A stretch of DNA of 64,000 nt from Rothia amarae (GTDB lineage: Bacteria; Actinomycetota; Actinomycetes; Actinomycetales; Micrococcaceae), in assembly GCF_014705945.2 (NCBI RefSeq), contig NZ_CP061538.1:558001-622000 (forward strand), given 5' to 3'. The translations under genes were made by a program, and so were the position numbers. This document shows positions 16,365-24,521 of this stretch, piece after piece. A model generated the notes under the pieces. It worked only from the letters and a program-made list of their open reading frames with translations, had not been told where the DNA came from and ran no database searches. Within the stretch, counting starts at the first letter, position 1; the number at the start of each line of letters is the position of its first letter.

Positions 16365-17414
16365 ATGAGTACATTGGAAGCTATGAAGACTTCAATTCCT
16401 CCCTTCTTCGATGGTCAACAGCTTCCTTCCCTTCAAGAGGTCCTGGAGAACGTGAGAATTTGCTCGATACCTATGAACGTCAAGTTCCGTGGCGTTCAGG
16501 TGAGAGAAACGGCTCTTTTTCACGGGCCTGCCGGGTGGGGAGAATTTGCTCCCTTCCTCGAATACTCTGTTGAAGAATCTGCGGCGTGGCTCGCCAGCGC
16601 TGTGGAGAGTGCCTGGCTGGGTTTTCCAGAGGCCGTCCGAACGGAAATTCCTCTCAATTCAACCGTCCCAGCAGTCGAGGCCGCACAGGTTCCTGACATT
16701 TTGGGGCGCTATAAGGGCGAGATTCGTGAGGTGAAAGTTAAAGTCGCGGAAACGGGGCAGAGTCTGCAGGACGACGTCGCGAGGCTGCGCGCAGTGGCTC
16801 AACACCTGCCAGCCGCCCGTCTGAAGGTGGACGCCAACGGAGGGTGGAGCGAAGATCAGGCAGTAACTGCTTTGAGCGCTATGGAGGAATTTGACCTCCT
16901 CTACGCGGAGCAGCCGGTCGAATCTGTTCAGGGGTTGGCCCGGGTGCGAGAACGGTTACATGAGAAGAAAATATTTGTACCCATCGCCGCCGATGAATCT
17001 GTCCGCAAGGCTGAGGACCCCTTGGAGGTGGCCCGTTTGGGGGCAGCTGACGTCATTATTATCAAAGCGGCTCCTTTAGGTGGGGTTCGCCGGGCGCTTG
17101 CGGTAGTAGAGCGATCAGGCTTACCTGCGGTTGTTTCCTCGGCTTTAGAGAGCTCGGTGGGGATTCGGACGGGCGCGGCATTGGCGGCGTCTTTACCAGA
17201 ACTGCCCTTTGGGTGCGGCCTGGGCACGGTGACGTTGATGACTCAGGACACAGTGGAGCACTCGTTGGTTGCGGAGAACGGTGTATTGAAAGTGCGCCCG
17301 GTGGTTCCCGATGAAAAACTTCTGCAAATTTTGGCGGTTTCCGCTGAAAAGAATGAATGGTGGCGGCAGAGAATTACTGACTGTTACCGCTATTTAGTGG
17401 ATAGCCAGAATTGA
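16365..17414 (+). CDS. menC: o-succinylbenzoate synthase MenC
   Basis: An enolase-superfamily enzyme that dehydrates SHCHC to o-succinylbenzoate in menaquinone synthesis. Catalytic and metal-binding features visible are VKVKVAE (the KxK pair), RLKVDANGGW (metal Asp), LYAEQPV (metal Glu), AADESV (metal Asp) and VIIIKAAPLGG (second catalytic Lys), all in the usual order. The frame is open back to 16218, but the ATG at 16365 (or 16383) is chosen because homologues begin near IPPFFDG and the divergent PAP2 gene occupies the upstream part. Length of about 349 residues is normal. Confidence 0.92.
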   Translation: MSTLEAMKTSIPPFFDGQQLPSLQEVLENVRICSIPMNVKFRGVQVRETALFHGPAGWGEFAPFLEYSVEESAAWLASAVESAWLGFPEAVRTEIPLNSTVPAVEAAQVPDILGRYKGEIREVKVKVAETGQSLQDDVARLRAVAQHLPAARLKVDANGGWSEDQAVTALSAMEEFDLLYAEQPVESVQGLARVRERLHEKKIFVPIAADESVRKAEDPLEVARLGAADVIIIKAAPLGGVRRALAVVERSGLPAVVSSALESSVGIRTGAALAASLPELPFGCGLGTVTLMTQDTVEHSLVAENGVLKVRPVVPDEKLLQILAVSAEKNEWWRQRITDCYRYLVDSQN

Positions 17415-17526
17415 GGCGAGATTTACCACCTATTCATCCGTGTTCTACTTCCTGGTTAACCGGCGCGTGCAGAGTAAGTGTTGTCAAGGTCTTGGGCCTA
17501 TACGGTGAACCACGAAGGAAATAAAA

Positions 17527-17652
17527 GTGCAATTTTCAAAATATTTTTTCAAGAAAACCGCGAACTCCTGGCAGCGCGTAATCCGTCAGATGTTTCTTAC
17601 TCCGTCGCTTAGTCCTCAAGAGCGTTGGGATTGCTATTACGAGTACCGCTGA
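17527..17652 (+). CDS. small protein 1 of a paralogous pair (41 aa, unknown function)
   Basis: A GTG at 17527 is preceded by AAGGAA at 17515-17520 with six-base spacing. The product is a cationic, aromatic N-terminal half (MQFSKYFFKKTANSWQRVIR) followed by QMFLTPSLSPQERWDCYYEY and a final Arg. The second half aligns with the product at 17973-18128: FLTP, L, ERWD, YY and Y occupy the same positions. Conservation of the C-terminal half in two independent frames, each with its own ribosome binding site, argues for real genes. The N-terminal part could form an amphipathic helix. I do not recognise the family; no processing enzyme or transporter is adjacent. Confidence 0.7.
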   Translation: MQFSKYFFKKTANSWQRVIRQMFLTPSLSPQERWDCYYEYR

Positions 17653-17969
17653 GGTCCGGACGGGCAGTGAGAAACCTATCATGCCCAATTAGACCCAGCT
17701 TATTTGTATATATAAATAATTTGATTACATTTTGGGGATTGGATTAGGGGTCGAATCGCAAAATTGGTCTGCAATTTGTTGGGTTTGTCCCCTAAAATTT
17801 CTTTGCAAGGTAAGAATAAAAATAGCCTTGTCCCCTACTTGTGGGACGAGTTTTCTTAAGATAAGTTACTCTTGAATCACAGCAAAAGAGCTTTACTTGT
17901 AAAGTTTATATAAATCCGTTTTTATCCCCTTGCCGCTCCCCGGCGGCATCCCCCACATGAACAGAGGTT
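17653..17969 (+). other. AT-rich 317-bp spacer between the two small paralogous genes
   Basis: No further coding frame is visible. The stretch contains TATATATAAATAA near 17707 and an inverted pair TTAGGGG (about 17743) and CCCCTAA (about 17790). GTCCCCTA occurs twice, and a T/A-rich tract lies before the second gene. This looks like a separate promoter and long leader for the second small gene, but no clear -35/-10 pair can be chosen. Confidence 0.4.
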
Positions 17970-17972
17970 ATG

Positions 17973-18128
17973 ATGTTCTTCCTACAATCAGCAGCTAAGG
18001 CAAGCAAAGTTCAGACTGTTTCTGACAAGGTCGTCAAAAACTTCAAGCAGATTTTCTTGACCCCCGATCTCACCGCTGAAGAGCGTTGGGACATGTACTA
18101 CGACTACTCTGCTGTTACCGGTAAATAG
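17973..18128 (+). CDS. small protein 2 of a paralogous pair (51 aa, unknown function)
   Basis: The ATG at 17973 (an in-frame ATG at 17970 is equally possible) follows AGAGG at 17963-17967. The 51-residue product has an N-terminal helix-forming part (MFFLQSAAKASKVQTVSDKV, then VKNFKQ) and a C-terminal IFLTPDLTAEERWDMYYDYS plus AVTGK. The segment FLTPxLxxxERWDxYYxY is shared with the small protein encoded 320 bp upstream. A strong terminator follows at 18187, before menD, so the gene appears to be transcribed separately from menD. Function unknown; no known peptide-maturation enzyme is nearby. Confidence 0.75.
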   Translation: MFFLQSAAKASKVQTVSDKVVKNFKQIFLTPDLTAEERWDMYYDYSAVTGK

Positions 18129-18186
18129 TCCCCTCATCACTTCTTCAAAGTAGTCACTCCACCACTTGAGAAGCGGATTTGTTGGC

Positions 18187-18222
18187 GCCCCCGAGCGTTC
18201 GTAAAACTCGGGGGCTTTTTTA
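18187..18222 (+). terminator. intrinsic terminator after small protein 2
   Basis: GCCCCCGAG pairs with CTCGGGGGC around an 11-nt loop and is followed by TTTTTTATTT. It separates the small gene from menD. Confidence 0.92.
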
Positions 18223-18271
18223 TTTAACTACGGTGTCCGATGCAATAAAGGGTACTGTATAGACTGGGAAG

Positions 18272-20008
18272 GTGAGCAATACTTCTTTCCCTGATTCTTT
18301 GATGATGGCTGTTTCAGTCCTCGATTCGTTGGTGCGAGCAGGCCTGGAGCATGTGGTGATTTCCCCGGGCTCCCGCAGTGCTCCTCTGGCATACGCGCTG
18401 GCAGCGTTAGATGCCCATGGTGTGGTATCTAGCCATGTTCGTATCGACGAACGCAGCGCGAGCTTTCTCGCATTAGGTCTAGCGAAAAAATCAGCCACTC
18501 CGGTGGGCATCGTTACCACCAGCGGAACCGCAGTGGGGGAGCTCATGCCCGCCGTCATGGAGGCATACCATTCGGGCATTCCGCTCGTCGTTCTGAGTGC
18601 CGACCGTCCTCCACGACTACGGGGTAGTGGCGCCAACCAAACCACTACTCAACCGGGAATATTTGGCACCTTTGTGCGTGCAGAAGTTGATCTGACCGAC
18701 TATCCCCACGATGAATCCGGAGCGCAAACGGTAGCTCTTGCCCACGCGCTGTCGGTAGCATTTGGCAAAGATGGTCAGTGGCGCGATAACACCTCAACCC
18801 CTCGTGGACCGGTGCACCTCAATTTAGCTTTCGATACTCCGCTCACACCCCCGGCAAAGTTGGGGAAAATCCTTACCCAATGGGCTCGTTCGCTCAAAGA
18901 CGACGTCGCCTCAGATTCTCATCCAATGAGCCATGCCTCTGCTTTGCAAGTACAGGTACTAGAAGATATTCCAGATGTTTCCACCGGTTATAAAACTGTG
19001 GTCATTGCAGGGGATTCTGCAGGTCAGATAGCCCAAGACTTTGCAGAGTCCTTAGCTCTTCCGCTTTTTGCTGAGCCTTCAGCGGGTCTTACTGGGGCGC
19101 AGAATGCGGTCTTGTCCTATCGGGCTCTGCAGGGCAGTGAACTCTGGAAGAGTATTGAACGAGTGGTGCTTTTTGGCCACCCCACCCTATCTCGACCGAT
19201 TACCGCTTTACTTGAGCATCCTTCGCTGGAAAAAGCCGTATATACCCCAGCAGCGCCGTCGTGGTTTGAGCCGGGGCAAAGGGCTGAGAAACCTATCAGC
19301 GACCTGAGGGAACTTGCGCAATTTGCCGGCTCTACGCAGGATCTGACGGTCCAAGGCGGTGAGAGTTGGCTCAACGCTTGGCAAAATGCTGGACGCGCTG
19401 TCCATGAAGATTTGATGGATGAAGTCCGCAGGTACCGAACCACCGGTAAGAATAACGGTCGGGCAGCTGGAATGTCGCTTGCTTTATCCTCGTGGGAAGC
19501 TGCGGCGAATAACGGTGAAGTGCTGCTCTGTGGCTCTTCGAATTTGATTCGGGACTTGGATATCATCGCCCCTTGGAACACTGCTAGATCTGCTGGGCAA
19601 CCTGTGCCACAGGTCTTTGCGTCCCGAGGTCTAGCAGGAATCGACGGGACACTTTCTGTGGGTGCTGGCATATCGCTTGCCTCAGCGCTGAACGGAGAGC
19701 CAGCCCAATCGGTTCGAATTCTGTGTGGCGACATCACCTTTTTGCACGACGCCTCGTCGATGAACATTGGTCCCTTAGAGAAAAAACCCCACCTCACCGT
19801 GGACGTACTCGACGACAACGGCGGAGGGATATTCGCAACTCTCGAACACGGCCAATTAGGAAAACACCCCGATTTCTCAGCGACAGTTGAACGATTCTTC
19901 ACTACCCCGCATGCAGTCAACCTGCAGGATGTGGCACACGCCTTTGGAGAACACAACGGGATTACCGTGAATATTCACCGTGTTTCCTCGCAAGAGGGCG
20001 GAAAATAG
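18272..20008 (+). CDS. menD: SEPHCHC synthase MenD
   Basis: The 578-residue thiamine-diphosphate enzyme joins isochorismate and 2-oxoglutarate, the first committed step of menaquinone synthesis. The N-terminus HVVISPGSRSAPLAYAL is diagnostic of MenD, as is SADRPPRLRGSGANQTT near residue 111. The diphosphate-binding region is CGDITFLHDASS near residue 490 followed by DDNGGGIF, the usual GD...N motif of ThDP enzymes. GTG 18272 is the start. A terminator precedes it, so it likely has its own promoter at about 18220-18260; ubiE and a polyprenyl synthase follow. Confidence 0.96.
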   Translation: MSNTSFPDSLMMAVSVLDSLVRAGLEHVVISPGSRSAPLAYALAALDAHGVVSSHVRIDERSASFLALGLAKKSATPVGIVTTSGTAVGELMPAVMEAYHSGIPLVVLSADRPPRLRGSGANQTTTQPGIFGTFVRAEVDLTDYPHDESGAQTVALAHALSVAFGKDGQWRDNTSTPRGPVHLNLAFDTPLTPPAKLGKILTQWARSLKDDVASDSHPMSHASALQVQVLEDIPDVSTGYKTVVIAGDSAGQIAQDFAESLALPLFAEPSAGLTGAQNAVLSYRALQGSELWKSIERVVLFGHPTLSRPITALLEHPSLEKAVYTPAAPSWFEPGQRAEKPISDLRELAQFAGSTQDLTVQGGESWLNAWQNAGRAVHEDLMDEVRRYRTTGKNNGRAAGMSLALSSWEAAANNGEVLLCGSSNLIRDLDIIAPWNTARSAGQPVPQVFASRGLAGIDGTLSVGAGISLASALNGEPAQSVRILCGDITFLHDASSMNIGPLEKKPHLTVDVLDDNGGGIFATLEHGQLGKHPDFSATVERFFTTPHAVNLQDVAHAFGEHNGITVNIHRVSSQEGGK

Positions 20009-20085
20009 GCGAAGGTCATGCAATTCATGAGGCAGAAATGCGAACCCGCCGTGAGCTTTGCAGATAAACGTGAAACAATAGCAAA

Positions 20086-20796
20086 GTGAATCGTGCAGAC
20101 CTCAATAAAAAAACTTCTGATATCGCCTCTATGTTTGATCAGGTAGCGGAACGCTATGACCTGATGAACGGTCTGATGTCCGGCGGGCAACACCTGCGGT
20201 GGCGCCGTCATACCGTTAAAGCGGTTGAAGCATCGGCAGGGCAGCGAATTCTGGATATTGCCGCCGGCACCGGTACCTCGTCAGTTCCTTTTGCGGACGC
20301 CGGGGCAGACGTCGTGGCTGCAGACCTTTCCGAGGGCATGTTGGCTGTTGGACGCCGCCGTCGCCCCGACATTACCTTTGTGCAGGCGGACGTCACCAAT
20401 CTTCCTTTCGAAGATAACGAGTTTGACGCGGTCACCATGTCTTACGGTTTGCGTAACGTGGCAGATTATCCGAAGGCGTTGCGCGAGTTGTACCGCGTGA
20501 CCAAGCCTGGCGGACGCATCGTAGTGTTGGAATTCTCCACGCCGACGATTAAAGCCTTCCGCCCCTTGTATAAGAATTACATTCTGAAGGCTATTCCTCC
20601 GGTAGCGCGTGCTGCGTCGTCAAACCCTGAGTCTTATGAATACTTAGCGGAATCAATTATGACCTGGCCTTCTCAGGACCAGTTGGCTCAGAGCTTTAGC
20701 GAAGCCGGCTGGCAGGACATTCAGTACCGCAACCTCACCGGCGGAATCGTGGCAATCCACCGCGGTTTCAAGCCTTCAGCCCTCAGCAATTATTAA
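20086..20796 (+). CDS. ubiE: demethylmenaquinone methyltransferase (UbiE/MenG)
   Basis: The 236-residue class I methyltransferase performs the last step of menaquinone synthesis. The SAM-binding motif I is ILDIAAGTGTSS near residue 47, and the family signatures DQVAERYDLMNGLMS near the start and VTMSYGLRNVADYPKAL near 117 are those of UbiE/MenG proteins. The GTG start at 20086 lies 78 bp after menD. The polyprenyl synthase gene follows after 25 bp, so the three genes probably form an operon that makes the ring, methylates it and supplies the side chain. Confidence 0.95.
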   Translation: MNRADLNKKTSDIASMFDQVAERYDLMNGLMSGGQHLRWRRHTVKAVEASAGQRILDIAAGTGTSSVPFADAGADVVAADLSEGMLAVGRRRRPDITFVQADVTNLPFEDNEFDAVTMSYGLRNVADYPKALRELYRVTKPGGRIVVLEFSTPTIKAFRPLYKNYILKAIPPVARAASSNPESYEYLAESIMTWPSQDQLAQSFSEAGWQDIQYRNLTGGIVAIHRGFKPSALSNY

Positions 20797-20821
20797 GCAC
20801 GAGAAGAAAAGAAACCCCATC

Positions 20822-21892
20822 GTGACTGATACCCAGCACCCCTCAGAGTCCGGTTCAGCAACTGAGCTCTATGGCGATTTTGACTTCAGGCTTCCTCGAG
20901 GTTTTGAAGTTATTGCGCAAGACACAAAGCTCGGCCCACAGATTCTTGAGTCATTGGCAGAGATTGAGAACCGCCTCGAACAGGCAGTCGCACAAACCTC
21001 TCGCATCGCTGATGTTGCTTCTCGCCACCTCCTCAACGCTGGCGGTAAGCGCGTTCGCCCCTTGCTGACTCTGTTGGCAGCGGCTGCAGGCGGTGAAATC
21101 TCGGATGAGGTGCTGGATGCCGCTGTGGTCGTGGAATTGACCCATCTCGCTACGCTTTACCATGATGATGTCATGGACGATGCTCCCAAGCGTCGAGGCG
21201 TCGATACCGCCCAGCATATCTGGGGCAACTCGGTAGCTATCCTTACCGGCGATCTTATTTTTGCCCGCGCATCAGGAATAGTTGCCGATTTGGGTCAGCG
21301 TGCGATGACCATCCAGGCGACGACCTTTGAACGCTTAGTACTGGGGCAGTTGTTTGAAACAACCGGGCCCGATACCGATGAAGAAATTTTGAGTCACTAC
21401 ATCAAGGTGATTGAGGGGAAGACCGGTTCTCTGATTGCTGCTGCTGGTCTTTATGGCTCGTCGCTTTCTGGTGCTCCTGAGTCTGTTGTGCAGATGCTCG
21501 GCCGCTATGGTGAACTCGTGGGGGTTGCATTCCAGCTTGCTGATGACGTCATTGACGTCACCGGCGAAGGAAAGGTTTCCGGTAAGACGCCCGGCACCGA
21601 TTTGCGCGAAGGCATCCCGACTCTCCCTACGATTTTGTTGGATCGGCAGGCCGCGGCGGGCGACGTCGAAGCACTTCGAATCCAGGGAATTATTCGGGGT
21701 GACCTTTCTACCGATGAGGCATTGGAGGAAGCTGTATCAGCCCTGTCTGCGCACGCAGTAACGCAACAGTCCTGGGATATTGCCTATCAGTGGGCCGACG
21801 ACGCTATTGCGGCTATTGAGCCGCTGCCAGAGTCCACCGCTAAAGAGGCACTCAAATCGTTCGCTCACGCTGTAGTACACCGTGAAGCGTAG
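20822..21892 (+). CDS. polyprenyl diphosphate synthase (menaquinone side chain)
   Basis: The 356-residue trans-prenyltransferase has the first Asp-rich motif LYHDDVMDDAPKRRG near residue 116 and the second, FQLADDVIDVTG, near 240, with GGKRVRPLL near residue 74. These are the E-type isoprenyl diphosphate synthase signatures. The large residues around the first motif that set chain length cannot be read reliably, but the position after menD and ubiE supports synthesis of the hepta- to nona-prenyl chain used by MenA. It corresponds in order to grcC1 of mycobacteria. Start is GTG 20822. Confidence 0.92.
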   Translation: MTDTQHPSESGSATELYGDFDFRLPRGFEVIAQDTKLGPQILESLAEIENRLEQAVAQTSRIADVASRHLLNAGGKRVRPLLTLLAAAAGGEISDEVLDAAVVVELTHLATLYHDDVMDDAPKRRGVDTAQHIWGNSVAILTGDLIFARASGIVADLGQRAMTIQATTFERLVLGQLFETTGPDTDEEILSHYIKVIEGKTGSLIAAAGLYGSSLSGAPESVVQMLGRYGELVGVAFQLADDVIDVTGEGKVSGKTPGTDLREGIPTLPTILLDRQAAAGDVEALRIQGIIRGDLSTDEALEEAVSALSAHAVTQQSWDIAYQWADDAIAAIEPLPESTAKEALKSFAHAVVHREA

Positions 21893-21930
21893 ACTTTTCT
21901 TTCTTCCATCGCGAGATGGTTCTGCACTCT

Positions 21931-21973
21931 AAGAAGGGGTCACACCGTTGTTCGGTGTGACCCCTTCTTTATT
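21931..21973 (+). terminator. terminator of the menD-ubiE-polyprenyl synthase operon
   Basis: AAGAAGGGGTCACACCG pairs perfectly with CGGTGTGACCCCTTCTT (17 bp, 5-nt loop), then TTATTTATTT. Confidence 0.92.
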
Positions 21974-21999
21974 TATTTCTGAGGAGGGGTTGGCTGAGG

Positions 22000-22824
22000 C
22001 TAGCAATGATCTGAGCGATCCGCCCGGTCGATGTCAATTATTCCCAGGGAACCGGTAGCAGCGACGTCCTGAATTTTTTCTGCCCGGCGTGTGACTCGCG
22101 ACGAGTTGACGGCATCAAATGTGAAGAGAATGCACGCAATCCAAACTGCGATATAACCTGCCCATTCCATGGGCGCCAAACGTTCATCAAAGATAAAGAG
22201 AGCAATCAGAAACTGAATGGTGGGGTTAATATACTGCACCATCCCTACCACGCTCAGGGGTAGCTTGGACGCGGCGTCAGCAAAGAGAAGTAGCGGAACT
22301 GCGGTGACGATACCCGAAGCCGCCAGAATCCAGAAATGGGCTGCCCCGGTAGAAAAAAGCGTCATACTTCCTCGAAAAGCTAGAAACGCCATGCACGCTG
22401 CTGCCAGAGGAGCAAGTAACGCTGACTCCACCGCAAATGAATGAAGTGGGGTAGCTCGTTTTCCCACTTTGCTTTTGACCAGCCCATACAGACCAAATGT
22501 GGTGGCAAGACCTAACCCAATCCAGGGAACATGTCCGTAAAGGACGCTCATGGCAATCACCCCAGAGGCGGCTATACCTACTGCAGTCCATTGCATGAAG
22601 CGGAGCCGCTCGCCTAAAAAGATAACTCCCAGTAGAACCGATACTAAGGGATTCATAAAGTAACCTAGCGAGGCGTCCAGAGTATGCCCGCTAGTGGTTG
22701 CCAGTACGTAGAGCAACCAGTTGCACCCAATCAAAAGGGAGGCAATAGTGAGCGCAAAGATTGAAGGGTAACCCGTTGCCAACAGACCTGCGGAATTTTT
22801 ATCAGCAGCAACCCGTTGCGTCAT
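22000..22824 (-). CDS. RarD/EamA-family permease lacking the usual N-terminus
   Basis: The 274-residue protein matches RarD-type permeases from the segment SLLIGCNWLLYVLATTSGHT onward: DASLGYFMNPLVSVLLGVIF, LGERLRFMQW and GIVTAVPLLLFADAASKLPL are recognisable. The family normally begins about 70 residues earlier with two membrane helices and a conserved WG...P motif. Here translation begins directly before the third helix. Upstream on the minus strand the terminator of the preceding gene lies only about 25 bp away, so the missing part is not simply a wrong start. It may be a non-functional remnant or a shortened protein. A hydrophilic C-terminal extension is present. Confidence 0.72.
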   Translation of the reverse strand: MTQRVAADKNSAGLLATGYPSIFALTIASLLIGCNWLLYVLATTSGHTLDASLGYFMNPLVSVLLGVIFLGERLRFMQWTAVGIAASGVIAMSVLYGHVPWIGLGLATTFGLYGLVKSKVGKRATPLHSFAVESALLAPLAAACMAFLAFRGSMTLFSTGAAHFWILAASGIVTAVPLLLFADAASKLPLSVVGMVQYINPTIQFLIALFIFDERLAPMEWAGYIAVWIACILFTFDAVNSSRVTRRAEKIQDVAATGSLGIIDIDRADRSDHC

Positions 22825-22845
22825 CTATTTTCCTTTTACTTAGAC

Positions 22846-22880
22846 AGAAAAGTCCCGGTTCGTGTAGAACCGGGACTTCT
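22846..22880 (-). terminator. terminator of the DUF6882-like gene
   Basis: AAGTCCCGGTT pairs with AACCGGGACTT around CGTGTAG; on the minus strand TTTCTGTC follows. It lies between the DUF6882-like gene and the shortened rarD-like gene. Confidence 0.85.
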
Positions 22881-22890
22881 CATGGTGTTC

Positions 22891-24273
22891 TTACAGACCA
22901 AAGAAACGGGAGAAAAAGCCCTTCTTTTCCTTTTCTTCCTTGACAGGCTTTTCAGTGTCTGCCTCGGCGCGTTCAGCTTCAAGGTCAGGAGCTGAACCGG
23001 CTACTCGGAAGGGTGAAGGACGGCGGCGCTCGGTTTCGAGCTCCTCTTCCACGTCTTCCTGGGCAAGCTTTTCAGCTTCTTCATAGCGCTGTTCAGCAGC
23101 GGTCTCTGATTCTGCTGAGGAGTCGTAGCGATCTTCGCTTTCCTTAGATTCTGAGACAAGTTCTTCTTCTGAAAGTCCAGAAGTAGTAACACGACCTGGT
23201 TCGGCGTTTTCGCTGGGGTCCTGGTCGTAGGGCTGCTCGGCATGGGGGTAGACGCGATCGGTAGTGGTGACACCTTCGACATCTTCTACAGTCTCGGTCT
23301 CGGGCTGAGGAGTAGCGACGGTAGAGGGGAGTTCTTCCTTCTTCTCATTTTCTTGTTCACGAGCTTCAGCTTCCAGACGGGCTACTTCTTGTGCTTTGGC
23401 CTGTGCCTGAGCTTCTGCCTCTGCACGTTCGCGTACTTCTGCATCGTGAGCAGCCTCACGAGCGGTAATTTGCTGTGCAGCTTCAGCGGCAGCGATGCGC
23501 TCAATTTCCTGGCGCTCCGCAGTCATTTTTTCGCGCAGTTGCGCCGCGTGCTGTGCACAGCGGTTGAGTTCGTGGGAATCAACGCTGGGCTCTGCGCCTT
23601 CGATGCCGGAAATCTTGCCGTTGTCGAACCACAGACGCAGCGCACCGTCGGTTGCAGTGATGACGGCAGTTGCCTCAGTGTCCCAGGCAATGTGAGCACC
23701 GCGCAGACGGGCGTATGAATCTACGGCACGTTGCTGGTTGACAATGGTGTTGTTTTTGAGGGATTCAGCCATTACTCGACCCATACGGTTTACCGTAGGA
23801 GCTTCGAGTTCTAGCGCCTCCCCATCTACCAAAATCCATGCCCGCACTCCGGCGCCAGCGGTGACGGGGTAGTGCGCGTACAAACCGGTGACAGCTTTGG
23901 AGGCAAGAGTCAGACGGCGAGCTAGACCATCGGAGAGAACTAGTTCGTCGGTGGTGAGCTCAGAGATACCGTGTTGTGCGCCAGCTTCACGAGCCTGAAT
24001 TGCCGCTGAAACTACGGTATCGGGGAAATGTCCAAGTTCCTGCCAGGACCAGATCCAGGATCCGCGGTTCTCAGACTCAGTACCCAAAAGATAAGGGGTC
24101 AGAGTCACGGAGCTATCAGACTGAAGGGTGAAAGACGGGGCAGCGAAATCAACGGTCCACTCTGAGCCGCTGCTAATTTCAGCCAGACGCGCCTGGTATT
24201 CAGTGGAGATAAAGATTGATTCGTCAATCAAATCCTGCAGTGTTTTAGTCATGTTATTAAGGCTAGCAACCAA
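22891..24273 (-). CDS. DUF6882-like protein with acidic coiled-coil C-terminus
   Basis: The 460-residue protein has a globular N-terminal domain (residues about 8-235) resembling the actinobacterial DUF6882 family: LQDLIDESIFISTEYQARLA at the start, GSWIWSWQELGHFP near residue 91 and TGLYAHYPVTAG near 147. Residues about 245-315 are an Ala/Glu-rich coiled coil. The remaining part is acidic and disordered, ending KKGFFSRFFGL, a basic amphipathic end. ATG codons at residues 1 and 8 are both possible starts. Function unknown. It is divergent from an SseB-family gene with 248 bp between them; the family name is from memory and moderately certain. Confidence 0.65.
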   Translation of the reverse strand: MVASLNNMTKTLQDLIDESIFISTEYQARLAEISSGSEWTVDFAAPSFTLQSDSSVTLTPYLLGTESENRGSWIWSWQELGHFPDTVVSAAIQAREAGAQHGISELTTDELVLSDGLARRLTLASKAVTGLYAHYPVTAGAGVRAWILVDGEALELEAPTVNRMGRVMAESLKNNTIVNQQRAVDSYARLRGAHIAWDTEATAVITATDGALRLWFDNGKISGIEGAEPSVDSHELNRCAQHAAQLREKMTAERQEIERIAAAEAAQQITAREAAHDAEVRERAEAEAQAQAKAQEVARLEAEAREQENEKKEELPSTVATPQPETETVEDVEGVTTTDRVYPHAEQPYDQDPSENAEPGRVTTSGLSEEELVSESKESEDRYDSSAESETAAEQRYEEAEKLAQEDVEEELETERRRPSPFRVAGSAPDLEAERAEADTEKPVKEEKEKKGFFSRFFGL

Positions 24274-24280
24274 AACTGCA

Positions 24281-24365
24281 TTTCAGCGGGTCATTTCGCT
24301 GAAAAGGGAGAGCGAAAACAGACCAATCTTGAATAGGGCTGGTACAGTGCGAAACCCAACCAGCC
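24281..24365. promoter_or_regulatory. hairpins in the divergent DUF6882-like/SseB intergenic region
   Basis: TTTCAGCG (24281) pairs with CGCTGAAA (24297), and GGCTGGT (24337) pairs with ACCAGCC (24359). They sit just upstream of the minus-strand gene. They may be operators or leader structures; the sequence alone does not decide. Confidence 0.3.
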
Positions 24366-24521
24366 TTCTAAGTAGGGGGCATCCTGTAGCCTTAAGTGCT
24401 GGCTGAAATTCGAAAGAGTCATACTTAAGTTGAGTGATGGTAGGCCTCATTTTGAAGTAATTCTTGGGATAATACTTCAGTATCAAGAGTCAGGGAACAT
24501 CACAGCACTCAGGGACACCGC

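Noticed and set aside
17527-18128. The two small proteins as AgrD-like pheromone precursors
   Set aside because: They have an amphipathic-like N-terminus and acidic C-terminal segment, but no conserved central Cys/Ser cyclisation site and no AgrB-type protease or histidine kinase nearby.
20018-20089. A 23-codon frame starting ATG at 20018 whose TGA overlaps the GTG start of ubiE
   Set aside because: The overlap is attractive as a leader peptide, but the composition is not distinctive and the short length is easily met by chance. No paralogue or regulatory hairpin supports it.
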